Source: Argyresthia goedartella
Lineage: Eukaryota; Arthropoda; Insecta; Lepidoptera; Argyresthiidae
DNA length: 64,000 nucleotides
NCBI GenBank assembly: GCA_949825045.1
Contig: OX463822.1
Location: forward strand, 30,878,703-30,942,702
Reading direction: 5' to 3'
In this document: one piece after another, positions 45,801 to 53,849 of the stretch
Layout: the number at the start of each line of letters is the position of its first letter
Position numbering within the stretch: position 1 is the stretch's first letter
Translations under genes and position numbers: made by a program
Notes under the pieces: model-generated
Database searches by the model: none
What the model was told of the DNA's origin: nothing
Seen by the model: the letters and a program-made list of their open reading frames with translations, nothing else

Positions 45801-48800
45801 AGAAGAACATTGACTACTGGTGTAGTAAAAACTGGGCTTCGCAGAATAATGCGAAGATGTGTACAAAACAGAGGAGGGCTTGTTGAACAGAACACGAACT
45901 TTAATCTAGGAAGTTAATAAATGTTATTTTGTACAAACTTACCTATTGTTTTGCTTTACTTTCTAGGGCCAAAGAATAAATTAGGCCCAATAAGCCTAAT
46001 TATTTTTACGTCCACTATCGCCTATGAAACTATGTTTTTTCCTACGAGATAAATAAGACCCTAGAGTGTTATTGTTTACCTTTTTGGATAGCTGATAAAA
46101 CGTAGATATTTTTAGGCACATCTGCCAAACATCTGTTGTACATTTTTTTTTATATTCCTTAAAGAAAGGTTAATTGTTAATTTTTTTATTAACTTTTTGA
46201 ACTTTCAGTCGTGCAGAACAACGTTTTCAGTTAACTTACTAGGATTTTTGGTACTAAGTTCATAGAGCATCGTAAACTGCATGTAATAAATAAATAATAA
46301 TAATAATAAGGCGCACCAATTTCAAAATATCATATTTAATGCCAAAAAAATCGGCAATTTTTCTAAAAAAATAAAAGTCGATTATCTCGAAAGTGGTAAG
46401 GTTTGGGGTAGGGTGTTTCATAGTGAAATCAGGCAAAAAAGATGGGTACTACACGCCCTTAACGGATCTAGGTCGACTTAACCTGTATTTCTGTAATGCG
46501 AGGCGGATGTTGAGCGACCGGTTCTTTGAGCTCACATAATATTCTTAGTTAAATATTCTGTTGCGGTAATTATTACCAATTCGTCAATAGTTTGAGCGAG
46601 GTTAATAATGCGCTGTTTAGTGCTTCTAGTTTTAATTAATATGTAACTTCTACCGTTGAGAACCTATAAGTGGTTTTTATGTGTAATACGTTGTAACCCT
46701 ACTAAAAATTTTGTAAACCTTGGTTTTCCTAAGATAATAAAATAAAATATATAAGTATTACCTTAATGTACGTAAACTATGACTCTATGCGCGTATGAGA
46801 ATGCAAAGAGGGTCAGGGTCACGCCTTTTTCCATACGAGATGGCAGCGGCACAATTGCGCCCGCGTGAAGATGTTATAAGGATATAATTATAATCCGGTG
46901 AGAGGAAATGTTTCACGACTAAGGTTAAACCAATATGAGCTGGCTAGCTGGAAGAAATAGGAGGTTCGTGCATTTGTATTCACAGCTGTATTCCCACTGA
47001 GGGCAACCATCACAACCACGGCCAGTAAAATATAAGGAGCAGGTGTAAAAAGTAACTCATTCATATGTGATCTTCTACCTATGTTGAAGTCCATCTCTCA
47101 CATAAATGTATTATCTAATTTTACAAAAACATGCCTTTGGGAACTCTATGAAAAAAACATCTGCTTAAAATTCAAGGTCTCCAAAATAAGCTTCTACTTA
47201 TGTTTTAGTCATTGTGTTGTTTCGCAAAATAGCACTACTACGCTATGAATAGTCTCCAAAATACAATCACTTGATTTCTATTCACGGCCAAACGGGCGAT
47301 TATCTCTGCCAAAACAGTAGACACACCCTCTGGTCTACAGACGAAAATAGTTATGACGTCATAGTGAATCAGATGATTCGCAAACGAAAAGGAGTAGGAA
47401 AAGTATTTGATGCCTCGGCTTCTTGGCATAGAACAGATGTTGCTCTGCCAAAATCCGTCACGTCCATACTATTTATTAAGGGCTGAACATAGGCCAATGG
47501 CATTGAGAATTAGACAAAGAAAACAAATACCCGTCGCATCGCGTCGAAGCAGACTGACGCATGCTCCCGCGCAGAGCCCCGCGGGGCAGCCCGAGCTCCG
47601 AGACCAAGAAAATTATAGAAAATATTACTAAACTCCTTTAATAATAACATTTAAAATAAAATAAAACAACCAAAAATTTTCCCTTTTTTTACCTAGTTTT
47701 GCGTGTAAGTTTCTTATAGGAAACTGATTTCGTCCCCGAGCGCTTGTTCATTTAGTTGAATAATAATGCATTGCGAAAAATATTTTTAAGTATTAAATAT
47801 AACAGATTTCCGGTAATTTTAAAAGTCCATTCTTATCTCTAATAGACCTTTTATAACACATATTTATCCTACATTTTTATGTTGTCTAGATTAGCCTATA
47901 ATTGAAGCTAAAGATGCATTTCTGGCCATATTTAATCCCTTAATTGTCTTGACAGACAAACTACTGGGCACGTGAGCTCGATGTATCGTACGGATAGTTA
48001 TTCTGAGTTAGCAGGCGGTGTACAATAAGGTATGTGTGGAATTTCACACATAGAATCCTATGTATTTGTAGTAAGATATTCATTTTATGACTGGTAATGT
48101 ACATACTAATAAATCTCTTTCAGCTCTGAGAGCTGTCTTAGACACACTTGAGACGCTATCCTGTTTATGCGCCCCTTTAACTCCATATAAATTGTATGTA
48201 CATATCAAATATGTAATACTGCAATTACCGTGAATTTCGCGCAGATAAAAAGTAGCCAGAGTGTTGTTCCAGATGATAATCTACCGTTTGTTCAAGTTTC
48301 ATCCAAACCAATTCCGTAGTTTTAGCGTGAAGGAGAAACAAACTTACAAAGTAACACAAACGTTCGCGCGAAAATAATACAATAGGATTAGAAACAGAAT
48401 CACTCACTTATACCACTGCAACATAGCGCCAGTAATCAGGCAGCCGCCTGGCATTTGGAATGACATTCTGCCGAAGACATTCTGCAGCTCACCACTGTCG
48501 GGATGGTATGCTGACTCATATAGGTACTTTGTTCTGACTAGCTGGTCCCTTGTGAAGCCGGCCGGCTCTTTGCCTTCTCTGCAAATTGGGATAGATTTAT
48601 TATGAATCAAAATAGAGCTGCTTTTACCAAACACCCATACGTTTGGTAAAAGCAGCTTGGAGCAAGCAGTTGAGAGGTAGTCAATTCCGGAAATAAAAGA
48701 TTTTTAAGGGTATCTAACTGAGAAAACCAATTCGAGATAATTGAGTTATGGAGCTATGAGATGTGAAGATTTTGTCAAGATTTTTTCCACCATAATTAGA

Positions 48801-49185
48801 GTGTGTACAATGTACTTACTCGAAAGTTAAGTTATTGGGAATCCAAATTCAGTGACTGTGAACCCAATCGACCTCAGACTCCCATGGTCTTCAATTCATG
48901 TGTTACAAGAAATATCTCTTACTTGTAAACAAAAATATTTAACCTAGCACACAGGTCTTTACCCAAAGTCAACTAAGACTGAGCCATACTCCACTAAGGT
49001 GCGGGCTGATTGAGGGGTATCTCTTACTTGTATTTGAAGTAAAACTCCTTGGCCTCCCGTAGCTCTTGATCAGAAGCAAGAGACAGCAGCGGGTTTGAGA
49101 TGTAGGCAAAGTGCTTGAACCTGCCAGCGAAGGTGCTCTGATCCCAAAGGGGCTGGGTGATGTCAATCCGTTTCTCAGATGACAT
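19846..49185 (-). CDS. Sfxn2: Sideroflexin-2, eight coding exons
   Basis: Mitochondrial membrane carrier of the sideroflexin family; relatives transport serine, and sideroflexin-2 is tied to iron and heme metabolism. Coding exons: 49185-49028, 48578-48408, 39874-39673, 37493-37415, 36387-36300, 34158-34033, 20195-20148, 19957-19846. They total 984 bases, giving 327 residues plus TAA, with GT/AG at all seven introns and matching phases. Family marks: WDQSTFAGR near residue 15, [66 protein letters not shown] and the C-terminal VYFNKGL. NRNANSP, FQMPGG and FMVP...CALFPQKC favour sideroflexin-2 over 1/3. No frameshift or stop. Introns 2 (8.5 kb) and 6 (13.8 kb) are swollen by transposons. Confidence 0.95.
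20148..20195 (-). CDS. Sfxn2: Sfxn2 exon 7 (48 bases)
   Basis: Acceptor CTTACAG, donor GTGAGTA. It encodes [15 protein letters not shown]. It was missed as an open frame because it is short; phase and motif both fit. Confidence 0.92.
20527..24700 (-). mobile_element. LINE G (jockey/CR1 supergroup), nearly intact, in Sfxn2 intron 6
   Basis: Minus-strand LINE, sense relative to Sfxn2. The coding region is 24663-20824, followed by a 300-base AT-rich 3' UTR ending in taaataaataaataata near 20527-20550. The 5' boundary is uncertain; a gaagaagaag run sits at 24690-24710. Confidence 0.85.
20824..24663 (-). pseudogene. LINE G fused ORF1-ORF2 with one in-frame TAG
   Basis: One frame of 1280 codons runs from ATG 24663 to the stop at 20824, broken only by TAG at 21792-21790. 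Residues 1-320 are ORF1-like: a CSCCNN cysteine start, coiled coil (about 20-70), a Pro/Thr-rich middle, and an RRM-like part ([23 protein letters not shown]). Directly after MDVWP comes the endonuclease ([27 protein letters not shown]), then reverse transcriptase ([74 protein letters not shown]) and a thumb domain. ORF1 and ORF2 are usually separate in this group. The TAG lies just before SQGSVLGPL, so it removes the catalytic YADD. Confidence 0.87.
24701..25296. other. Unassigned intronic sequence (Sfxn2 intron 6)
   Basis: This is the 5' flank of LINE G, GC-rich to about 24840, then AT-rich. No further gene is visible. Confidence 0.4.
25300..25742 (+). repeat. gggttccgtac-type interspersed repeat, copy 2
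   Basis: It starts tttttagggttccgtacc, has a ccgtccgtccatccgtccg block at 25365-25385, and ends gtacggaacccttcgtgcgcg followed by actcgcacttgaccgg. The 12 bases agggttccgtac (from 25307) recur inverted as gtacggaaccct near 25692-25705, so the ends can pair. Confidence 0.8.
25743..26348. other. Unassigned intronic sequence
   Basis: It is AT-rich, then at 26190-26335 moderately GC-rich with a cggcc/gcgcc repeat-like stretch. No protein match was recognised. Confidence 0.4.
26352..26377 (+). repeat. Harbinger left terminal inverted repeat
   Basis: It pairs with 32688-32713 with about 21 of 26 positions matching, and is preceded by the TTA target duplication. Confidence 0.92.
27227..27292. repeat. 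18-bp inverted repeat in the Harbinger 5' region
   Basis: tactacgcgaccattaca (27227-27244) and its exact reverse complement (27275-27292) are separated by 30 bases. It could fold as a hairpin or be the ends of a tiny foldback. It lies about 230 bases upstream of the MYB gene. Confidence 0.85.
27525..29847 (+). CDS. Harbinger MYB/SANT-type accessory protein, six exons
   Basis: PIF/Harbinger elements encode a DNA-binding partner that works with the transposase in the nucleus. Exons inferred from frame and GT/AG sites: 27525-27801, 28024-28184, 28413-28460, 28940-28999, 29448-29501, 29596-29847; they join in frame to 283 codons plus stop. Exon 1 holds the MYB/SANT-like domain ([40 protein letters not shown]). 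Exon 2 has a [16 protein letters not shown] linker. Exon 6 has a basic, helix-rich end ([20 protein letters not shown]). The expected first codon is ACG rather than ATG; the next ATG (27606) is inside the DNA-binding domain. Exons 4 and 5 resemble each other (DECLT). Intron 4 contains a SINE. Confidence 0.8.
27818..28091 (+). repeat. Perfect 137-bp tandem duplication spanning a splice acceptor
   Basis: Two 137-base units (about 27818-27954 and 27955-28091) show no difference that I can see. Each has the end of intron 1, the acceptor ttccgcag and the first 70 bases of exon 2. Use of the first acceptor runs into the repeated intron and meets TAA; use of the second keeps the frame. Confidence 0.93.
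29050..29306 (+). mobile_element. SINE (tRNA-headed), copy 2, in MYB-gene intron 4
   Basis: The head starts accgaatggccgagtcgtca with a B box gggttcgagtcccgg at 29103-29117, then the ggcaaatatttgtttg body and a tattattatt tail. It is the same family as 34877-35191, which it matches closely through ggggctagatcaatgtg. Confidence 0.85.
30227..30271. repeat. 22-bp perfect inverted repeat at the hAT insertion edge
   Basis: The arms 30227-30248 and 30250-30271 are exact reverse complements around a single C. The left arm belongs to the Harbinger transposase sequence and the right arm is an inverted copy of it at the edge of the inserted DNA. Confidence 0.92.
30250..31439 (+). mobile_element. hAT transposon fragment inserted in the Harbinger transposase
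   Basis: The right end, read in reverse from 31439, starts CAGCGGTTCCCGAATTC, a hAT (Charlie/Buster-like) terminus. It abuts ATCTAGAG at 31440-31447; the left side has ATCTAGAC at 30242-30249, seven of eight bases, the 8-bp duplication expected for hAT. The left terminus itself is missing and is replaced by an inverted copy of flanking DNA. Confidence 0.8.
30283..31197 (+). pseudogene. hAT transposase C-terminal part (ZBED5/SCAND3-like)
   Basis: 305 codons in one frame, broken once by TAA at 30748-30750. It contains [19 protein letters not shown], the widely shared hAT motif, and ends with the hAT dimerisation region ([29 protein letters not shown]). The BED finger and the first part of the catalytic core are absent. 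It is non-functional. Confidence 0.85.
32688..32713 (-). repeat. Harbinger right terminal inverted repeat
   Basis: Reverse complement of the left end with a few mismatches, followed by TTA at 32714-32716. Confidence 0.92.
32796..33067 (-). mobile_element. SINE (tRNA-headed), minus strand, second family
   Basis: In reverse from 33067: agctccgtggtctaataggt (A-box side) and gttcgattcctgac (B box), then a body ending with ctgccaccccgtatgggaaa and cgtgacgc near 32800. Heads of the same family occur at 37535 and 39936 and a body piece at 46812-46865. Confidence 0.7.
33458..34053 (-). repeat. 62-bp minisatellite derived from the Sfxn2 exon 6/intron 6 boundary
   Basis: About 9.6 units of 62 bp. On the minus strand each unit has a cttag followed by cagaccgccattgtcggcaagtt and gtgagtatcattaattcat. 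The exon 6 end reads cagactgcaattgtcggcatgtt|gtgagtatcatt, so every unit carries an exon-end copy and an intact splice donor. One unit near 33740 has small deletions. The array abuts exon 6 itself. Confidence 0.95.
34033..34158 (-). CDS. Sfxn2: Sfxn2 exon 6
   Basis: Acceptor TTTCCAG, donor GTGAGTA. It encodes [20 protein letters not shown] and ends GVQTAIVGM plus TT. Its last about 24 bases and donor are the seed of the adjoining 62-bp minisatellite. Confidence 0.93.
34159..34876. other. Sfxn2 intron 5, first part: unassigned
   Basis: AT-rich intronic sequence with no recognised element. Confidence 0.4.
34877..35191 (+). mobile_element. SINE (tRNA-headed), copy 3, with hairpin in its head
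   Basis: Same family as 29050-29306: accgagtcggcagtgacc, B box ggttcgaatacc, ggcaaatatttgtttg, and a (tta)n tail at 35167-35190. Between the A and B boxes it has gained an inverted duplication: arms 34934-34953 and 34957-34976 are perfect 20-base reverse complements with a 3-base loop. Confidence 0.85.
35192..36299. other. Sfxn2 intron 5, second part: unassigned
   Basis: No coding exon or named repeat was recognised. A hydrophobic open frame at the left edge is read through the SINE's (tta)n tail. Confidence 0.45.
36300..36387 (-). CDS. Sfxn2: Sfxn2 exon 5
   Basis: Acceptor ATTTCAG, donor GTAAGCC. It encodes [20 protein letters not shown] and GITQVVTS. Confidence 0.92.
36388..37414. other. 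Sfxn2 intron 4
   Basis: It holds the (TG)n microsatellite at 36786-36863 and otherwise plain AT-rich sequence. Confidence 0.5.
36786..36863. repeat. (TG)39 microsatellite
   Basis: 78 bases of uninterrupted TG dinucleotides, able to adopt Z-DNA and probably length-variable. Confidence 0.97.
37415..37493 (-). CDS. Sfxn2: Sfxn2 exon 4
   Basis: Acceptor TTTCAG, donor GTGAG. It encodes [20 protein letters not shown], the alanine-rich signature of the family. Confidence 0.93.
37535..37660 (+). mobile_element. SINE fragment (agctccgtggtctaatgggt head)
   Basis: It has the tRNA-like head gagctccgtggtctaatggg, an eroded B box, then aggcctgtcccctcggtggg and gggctacatttatatatttatt as tail. The tail is shared with 45270-45330. 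Confidence 0.7.
37892..39000. repeat. Satellite-like tandem repeat, five units of 144-168 bp
   Basis: Units begin accttaatcagtcatgtact at 37892, 38036, 38204, 38777 and 38931, each followed by cattagttgatcatatttga and, in most, gaatcaccacttgaaaggga. The third unit is interrupted by the RTE fragment at 38239-38634; correcting for it gives a spacing of about 165. Confidence 0.88.
38239..38634 (+). mobile_element. RTE-clade LINE 3' fragment inserted in the satellite
   Basis: The plus strand encodes scraps of an RTE-type C-terminus ([25 protein letters not shown], then shifted frames to [32 protein letters not shown]) and ends in gtatgtatgtatg, the RTE tail. It is flanked by tagttaattagt at 38227-38238 and 38635-38646, a 12-bp target duplication. 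Confidence 0.85.
39380..39565 (-). repeat. gggttccgtac-type repeat, reversed partial copy 3
   Basis: It contains gagatacagcctgctgacgg, a (gacg)n run at 39492-39512 and a cttagtaacagggtcccggta end, the reverse complement of the left half of copy 2. Confidence 0.7.
39673..39874 (-). CDS. Sfxn2: Sfxn2 exon 3
   Basis: Acceptor TTCTGC-side reads GCAG, donor GTAAGTT. It encodes [20 protein letters not shown] and the following membrane segment. A plus-strand open frame over it is antisense noise. Confidence 0.93.
39936..39995 (+). repeat. SINE head fragment
   Basis: gagctccgtggtctactggg and ccttacacaggagagcag match the A-box side of the SINE family at 32796-33067 and 37535. It lies between Sfxn2 exon 3 and LINE D. 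Confidence 0.6.
39996..40185 (+). pseudogene. LINE D ORF1 C-terminal fragment, SGNH-esterase-like
   Basis: The open stretch [20 protein letters not shown] onward ([33 protein letters not shown]) resembles the C-terminal part of LINE E ORF1 (IILFTFPYCN, YNNKFDIID). In SGNH folds this is the strand with P-Y/P-R-x-N and the later Asp. It ends at a stop at 40183-40185; only about 60 codons survive. Confidence 0.55.
40455..44691 (+). pseudogene. LINE D ORF2 (endonuclease plus reverse transcriptase), broken
   Basis: Endonuclease: [45 protein letters not shown] (catalytic Asn of GDFN changed to Ile). Linker up to VDVYNTSD at 41323, continuing as [18 protein letters not shown] from 42805. Reverse transcriptase: [31 protein letters not shown] (motif A damaged), [15 protein letters not shown] and [10 protein letters not shown] at 44000-44030. 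Thumb: [17 protein letters not shown]. Multiple stops and shifts. The two linker halves fit end to end once 41324-42804 is removed. Confidence 0.82.
41324..42804 (+). mobile_element. LINE C, 5'-truncated, inserted in LINE D
   Basis: A 1.48-kb piece starts within reverse transcriptase and ends aataaaaatctttgaacttgaactt, with GAT at both edges (41321-41323, 42805-42807). Protein blocks: [52 protein letters not shown], and [16 protein letters not shown]. These are close to LINE B, hence the same family. The FADDT box is frameshifted near 41855. The copy is dead on arrival. Confidence 0.85.
45119..45345 (+). repeat. Eroded LINE/SINE tail sequence
   Basis: It has aggcctgtgctcctcggtgg and gggctacatttatttattta, shared with the tail at 37590-37640, and a gcttctggccccacacttgg stretch (to 45370) shared with the SINE at 19060-19268. 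Confidence 0.55.
45420..45917 (+). pseudogene. Tc1/mariner-superfamily transposase C-terminal fragment
   Basis: The first frame reads [32 protein letters not shown] and RWIG-type [20 protein letters not shown], then TPMDFYVWG. These are the conserved blocks around the second Asp and the final acidic residue of insect mariner/Tc1-like DDE transposases. The Gly-Ala after Asp is changed to Val-Cys. A one-base shift at 45715-45735 puts the rest ([18 protein letters not shown] to NFNLGS, stop 45917) in another frame. The N-terminus is missing. Confidence 0.78.
45918..47475. other. Sfxn2 intron 2: mostly unassigned
   Basis: AT-rich. The piece at 46812-46865 (cacgcctttttccatacgag, gcggcacaattgcgcccgc) is a SINE body fragment of the 32796-33067 family. 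Nothing else was recognised. Confidence 0.5.
47480..47939 (+). mobile_element. TTAA-flanked MITE, copy 2
   Basis: This 460-bp unit with GGG...CCC ends lies between perfect TTAA duplications at 47476-47479 and 47940-47943, in Sfxn2 intron 2. It differs from 14783-15243 at only about a dozen positions and small indels. Confidence 0.85.
48408..48578 (-). CDS. Sfxn2: Sfxn2 exon 2
   Basis: Acceptor TTTGCAG, donor GTGAGTG. It encodes the [18 protein letters not shown] and [10 protein letters not shown] region, up to LQWY and the first two bases of a Lys codon. Confidence 0.93.
49028..49185 (-). CDS. Sfxn2: Sfxn2 exon 1 (coding)
   Basis: ATG at 49185 opens [19 protein letters not shown], ending inside a Lys codon at donor GTAAGAG. 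This is the family's N-terminal motif, so the start is secure. Confidence 0.93.
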
Positions 49186-49188
49186 TTT

Positions 49189-50430
49189 CTATATGACAAT
49201 CAAATTTTTAGGGTAAGTTTGGTGTCTACTCAGCCTGGAGTAACAGGTTGGAACAGAGTAATTCTACACATGTGTTATTTTTTACAAACACATTGACAGC
49301 CTCTAACTAAGTAAATCCTGAATAAACGGGGTAAAGGATCACATAATCAAAAATATGCATGAATTGGATGCTTCCGGTGGGTTTAATCTTAAGAAATTGG
49401 GACAGTTTAAACTCTTGAATACCAGCAGCGTGAGATAACGCTAATTTTCTGTTGTAGGTTTTAAATTTTATTACCATGGCATAAGGTTCAAAATGGCGTC
49501 TACCCTCGGTTTTTGAGAGGTTAAATAAATGTACTTTCTGCTGTTGTCTACTCTAGGTCTCTAAAGTGGAATTTTTAATTTGAGGCCAAAAATGTTAAGA
49601 AACATCTCTGTTGAAAAGGCATTCCAGTTGTTGAAAACATTTTTTGTCATTGTTATTTTTTAGAAACAAGGCAAACACAAGAGTGTGCCCATCACACAAT
49701 TTTTTTCCCTGGGAAGGGTTCGAACCCGCCTGGAGCCAACAATATAGTTATCGACGTAATATAAACCTACCGTGAAAAATTGTCTAACTTATGGTTAAAA
49801 CTGCATAAAAATCGGTTGTATGATTTAGGAGTTGGTAGATATACAGACAGACACGGAGAGAGTTTCCCTGTCCCCGTAGTATAGTTTTTTTTTGTGAGGA
49901 AATGCATAGTTTTGGAGTAATATATTTAATTTTTAAATTTGAGTTAATATTTATGCCCCTTTACTCTAGCAAAATTTGACCTAAAAATATAATGCTTCTT
50001 GAACTCAGTCTTCATAATGTTTATTTTTTTAATAAATGGCAAAATTTAGTTTCATTTCGGGTAAATCTTTGAATATTAATTTAATCGTAGTTAAATAAAA
50101 CCGAGTCTCCAGCAATAAAAATACGGTAAAATACCACAGGACTGCATAAGAAGCTCTCCCCCAACCCTCTAAGGGGTTGCATACTTACATCACATCACTT
50201 TTATAGTAAAAATTATGTGAACATAACCTGAAAATTTAACAAAATTTATTTCTTTCTCAAAAGCTAACATTTCCTCGGAACACTTCCGCCCCCTTAAGCT
50301 GATCGAGAATTAAAGTAGTTATCCTTGGCACCAAGAAAAACTATTAATATGCAAATTGTTAGGATTTGTCGTGCTAAGTTATGTAAAGCTAAGTTATGTT
50401 TAAAAATGCGAATATAATAATATTACTCAC
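49189..50430 (-). other. Sfxn2 5' UTR intron (inferred)
   Basis: It runs from donor GTGAGTAATA at 50430 to an acceptor tcatatag just three bases before the ATG. It contains the 49457-49504 copy of a short dispersed repeat. The polypyrimidine tract is weak, so the acceptor is uncertain. Confidence 0.4.
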
Positions 50431-50560
50431 CGATTAGTGAACGAACTGTTACAACATTAAGCAAGACACCAAGATATTTTATTACCGTGGACAAACACGT
50501 TAATTCTCTATTTTATTCTTGTGATGTTAGGACAAGCTACGCAGCCGGCACGCACACTTC
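50431..50560 (-). other. Candidate non-coding first exon and promoter of Sfxn2
   Basis: Reading in the gene direction, sequence ending agttcgttcactaatcg meets a strong donor GTGAGTAAT. The region around 50520-50620 becomes richer in C/T/G, as a transcription start may be. I cannot place the start; no TATA box is convincing. Confidence 0.35.
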
Positions 50561-50813
50561 CTTCCTCTTCCTACAGTCATACATATTATATATAGGTACC
50601 TATCTCTTCTCTTCCTTTCCTGCCCATGCCCAATGCCCATAGACATTGCCGGTTTCACTCACATCTCACATCACTCAACTCACACATCACAGATATCTTT
50701 TTTTGTCTCAGACTTCAAATTGTGTTCTGTGATCTGACCGCCCACACATTCATTTAAGTTTCGATTATTTTGACTGATACTCGTTCTCAATTTTTTTATG
50801 AATGGTAACATTT
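50561..50813. other. Sfxn2 upstream region
   Basis: A presumed promoter-proximal interval between the candidate first exon and the tail of LINE F. It has pyrimidine-rich runs and no recognised element. Confidence 0.3.
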
Positions 50814-51245
50814 ACTTTTTTTTTTTTGTAATGATTTTTCCTTTATGGAAAAGGCTAAGAGCTTAAGCCCATACCGCCTGGTCTTATTTTAATTTCTTTT
50901 CTTCTCTTCATATTGATTGAGTCTAAGAGCCTTGTCTTTCCGTAGGTATTTTCTTCAGTCTTTATTATATATTCGAGGCACATAGCCTTGTCTAACGTAT
51001 TTATTCTTTAACTTCATAATCCAGTATGTTTAGGTCAATCCGTGTTGTCAAATAAGGTATCAATTTTCCTCCAGTATTTATAGGTCACATCCGAGTTGTC
51101 AAATCAGGTAGTATAGGTCTATTCCGGTGTATTATTATTTTTCAAATAACTCCAATGGTACTCTTGATAAAATTATAAATAGGGTAAAATGCTTCTACAT
51201 TCTTAAGGAGATCCTAAATAGAGCGCGGGGCTTCTTTGTAAATGT

Positions 51246-53622
51246 TCAATAAGCTGTCAATGAATATTGCTGGCTTTGTATATTGAATTGAGGGCAATCA
51301 AAAAATATATGATTTAGAGATTGGTTTTCAGAATTACAAAATGTACAATTTGGGGAAGGAATCATTTTCAATCTATGTAAATGTTCATTAAATCTGCCAT
51401 GTCCAATTCTCAAACGACAAATTGTTGTGTAAAAGTTTCTATGTAGATATTTTCCGACGATAAACCATGGTCTCTTAGTGTCCGAGTTGATATAGCTATA
51501 CCATTTTCCTTTTATTTGTGTCGTTTCTCTCCAATGAAGCATCCATTGATGTTTAATATTCGTTATAATGTCGGTTTTGCAATCTGAAGCTGGCAACTTA
51601 ATGTTCTTGACAGGTATTTGGTGAATATTGGGGTTTTTTTATTATAGAGCTGGCAAGTTTATCAGCGAGTTCGTTGCCAGAGACGCCAATGTGAGATAGT
51701 GTCCAAAACAAACTTATTTCTCTATCTTGATTAAGCCAAAGCCTACTAATTTTCTGCCTTATGCTATAAATAATATAGTTTGTGCTACCTTTGTACGTGG
51801 GATTTGACAGTGCCATTAAAACGCTCATGCTGTCCGAAATTATCAACCATTTCTTGAAACTGAGGTAAGTTGATTCTATATATTCTAAAGATGCATAAAT
51901 GGCTTGAGCTTCTGCTGTGTATATACTTGCATTTGATGGCAATCTGAACCCATGTCCCAATTTAGTGAGAGGATCATAGTAAGCCATGGAGACGTTTTCG
52001 TTACATTTCGAGCCATCTGTATAAATTTTTCTAAACTCTCTGTGTTCATCCAATTTATTGTAAACTGCATATTTATCACTCAGTGTCCTATCTATGTGAA
52101 TCTTTAACTCACAGAATTTGCTCTCATATGATCCTTCATAACAAGGCAAAGTACTACTATTGTAGATATTATATTTACTCTTATAAGTTAAAGTTTCTTG
52201 AATATTACAAGTTAAAAAGTTATTAGAGTTAAGCATTAGTAGTTTAGAAAGAAGGAGATTGCCATCTTCAGACAACAACTTGATAATAAAATTAAGTTTT
52301 AAATTATTGAATCTGATCATTAATGGACACAAGTTACACTCAACCTGCATTGAATTAATTGGAGATGACTTAAAGGCTCCTAAGATTAATCTTAAATTTA
52401 TATTTTGGATCTTTTCAAGTTTATCTACTAATTTTGGATCTATACAATAACAGAAAAAACCATAGTCAAAGTGCCTTTTTACAAGGGCTTTGTATAGAAT
52501 TAAAATAATCTTAGTATCGGCACCCCAATGGCTGCCAACCAAAGATCTTAAAGTGTTAGTAGCTCTTAAAGCTCGTTCCATTATGCAATCAACATATCTA
52601 CACCATGAGAGATTCTGTGTAAAAACTACACCCAAAAATTTTATTTGAGATTGAATTGGTAATAAGTTACTGTCATATTGTAGCTTAACTGGGATGACTT
52701 TTTTCTTTGAGAATATGACTACGTTACTTTTAGCTGGACTAATTTCTAGATTTAAATATTGAAAGTTACTATGTAATTTTTCCAGTGCTAAATTTAATTT
52801 TTGAGTTGTGTGTGTGATGTTATTACCACTGCAATAAATAGCCAAATCATCGGCAAACTGTAAGTTGCTGACTTCTGTTCCTAACATTTCATTGATCCTG
52901 TGGATGTAGAGAATATACAATAAAGGGCTCAAAATGCCACCTTGACAGACGCCTTTAGTTGACAATCTAGGCCCAAAAATATTATTGCAACTCATCTTAA
53001 CATAAACTTCTCTTCCACTGATAAACTCATAAATCCACCTAACACATTTTTCAGGTATTCCCAAAGAAGAAAGAATGGTACATAAAACAGAATGATTAAT
53101 GTTATTAAATGCTCCTACAATATCGAAAAAAATACAGACAAGATGTTTATTACTGTTAACCGCAGCGTCAGTATCATGGAATAGATGCCCTATAATTTCT
53201 CTTGCTGACCGACCGCGACGAAACCCGAACTGATTTCTTGGAAGAATATGATTGGATTCAATATAAAACTCAAGACGTTGTTTCATAAGTTGCTCAAAAA
53301 GTTTACCTGCACAAGATGTTAATGCAATGGGACGGTAAGAGTCTGCATCACTTGGATCTTTTCCTGCTTTTAGAATTGGAACCAAGCAATCTTGTTTCCA
53401 CTCTTTTGGAATTATTGATTGTTCCCAGAGTAAATTTAAAATATTAAAAAATTTCACAAGGCAATCTCTTTCCAGTTTTTGAAACATTTTGTAAGAAATG
53501 CAATCTAAACCAAAGGTTGTGTCTTTACGTGACTTGATAGCTGCTTTTAACTCATCTATGGTGAATGGATAGATAATGTAACTATTGGTGGGGTTTACGG
53601 AAGAAGTATTATTTATTTGCAT
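51246..53622 (-). pseudogene. LINE F reverse transcriptase, RNase H and C-terminal domain
   Basis: 53622-51598 is open for 674 codons. Reverse transcriptase: TTFGLDCISYKMFQKL, SYRPIALTSCAGKLFEQ, NQFGFRRGRSAREII, FFDIVGAFNNI (motif A), GVCQGGILSPLLYIL and FADDLAIYC (catalytic box). RNase H: IYTDGSKCN, YTAEAQAIYASLEYI, IISDSMSVLMAL and LSHIGVSGNELADKLA give the D-E-D-D set. A shift at about 51597 moves to the next frame (51596-51246), which carries ICRLRIGHGRFNEHLHR and a CTFC...H...C zinc motif typical of the I-clade C-terminus. The N-terminal join to the endonuclease is also shifted. Confidence 0.87.
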
Positions 53623-53849
53623 TGGTTGTGAAACAAAGTCAGGTGTATATTTCCTTAAAAGTTATTTATCCAAAATATTTTATTATTATTATTTAGTTTC
53701 GTACTTTTACTGTAGGATTTGTTAAATTTACGCATAGTTTGCCAAATTTTAGAAATTGGAGTGGATCTATTTATTTCAGTACAGTATTCCTTCCAACTAT
53801 TTAATCTTTCTAATTTAATAATAAGTTTTTTCTCAGCCTGCAGTTTTTT

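Noticed and set aside
46300..46450. Terminal sequence of the mariner-type fragment
   Set aside because: I could not find inverted repeats or target duplications around 45420-45917, so no element ends are claimed.
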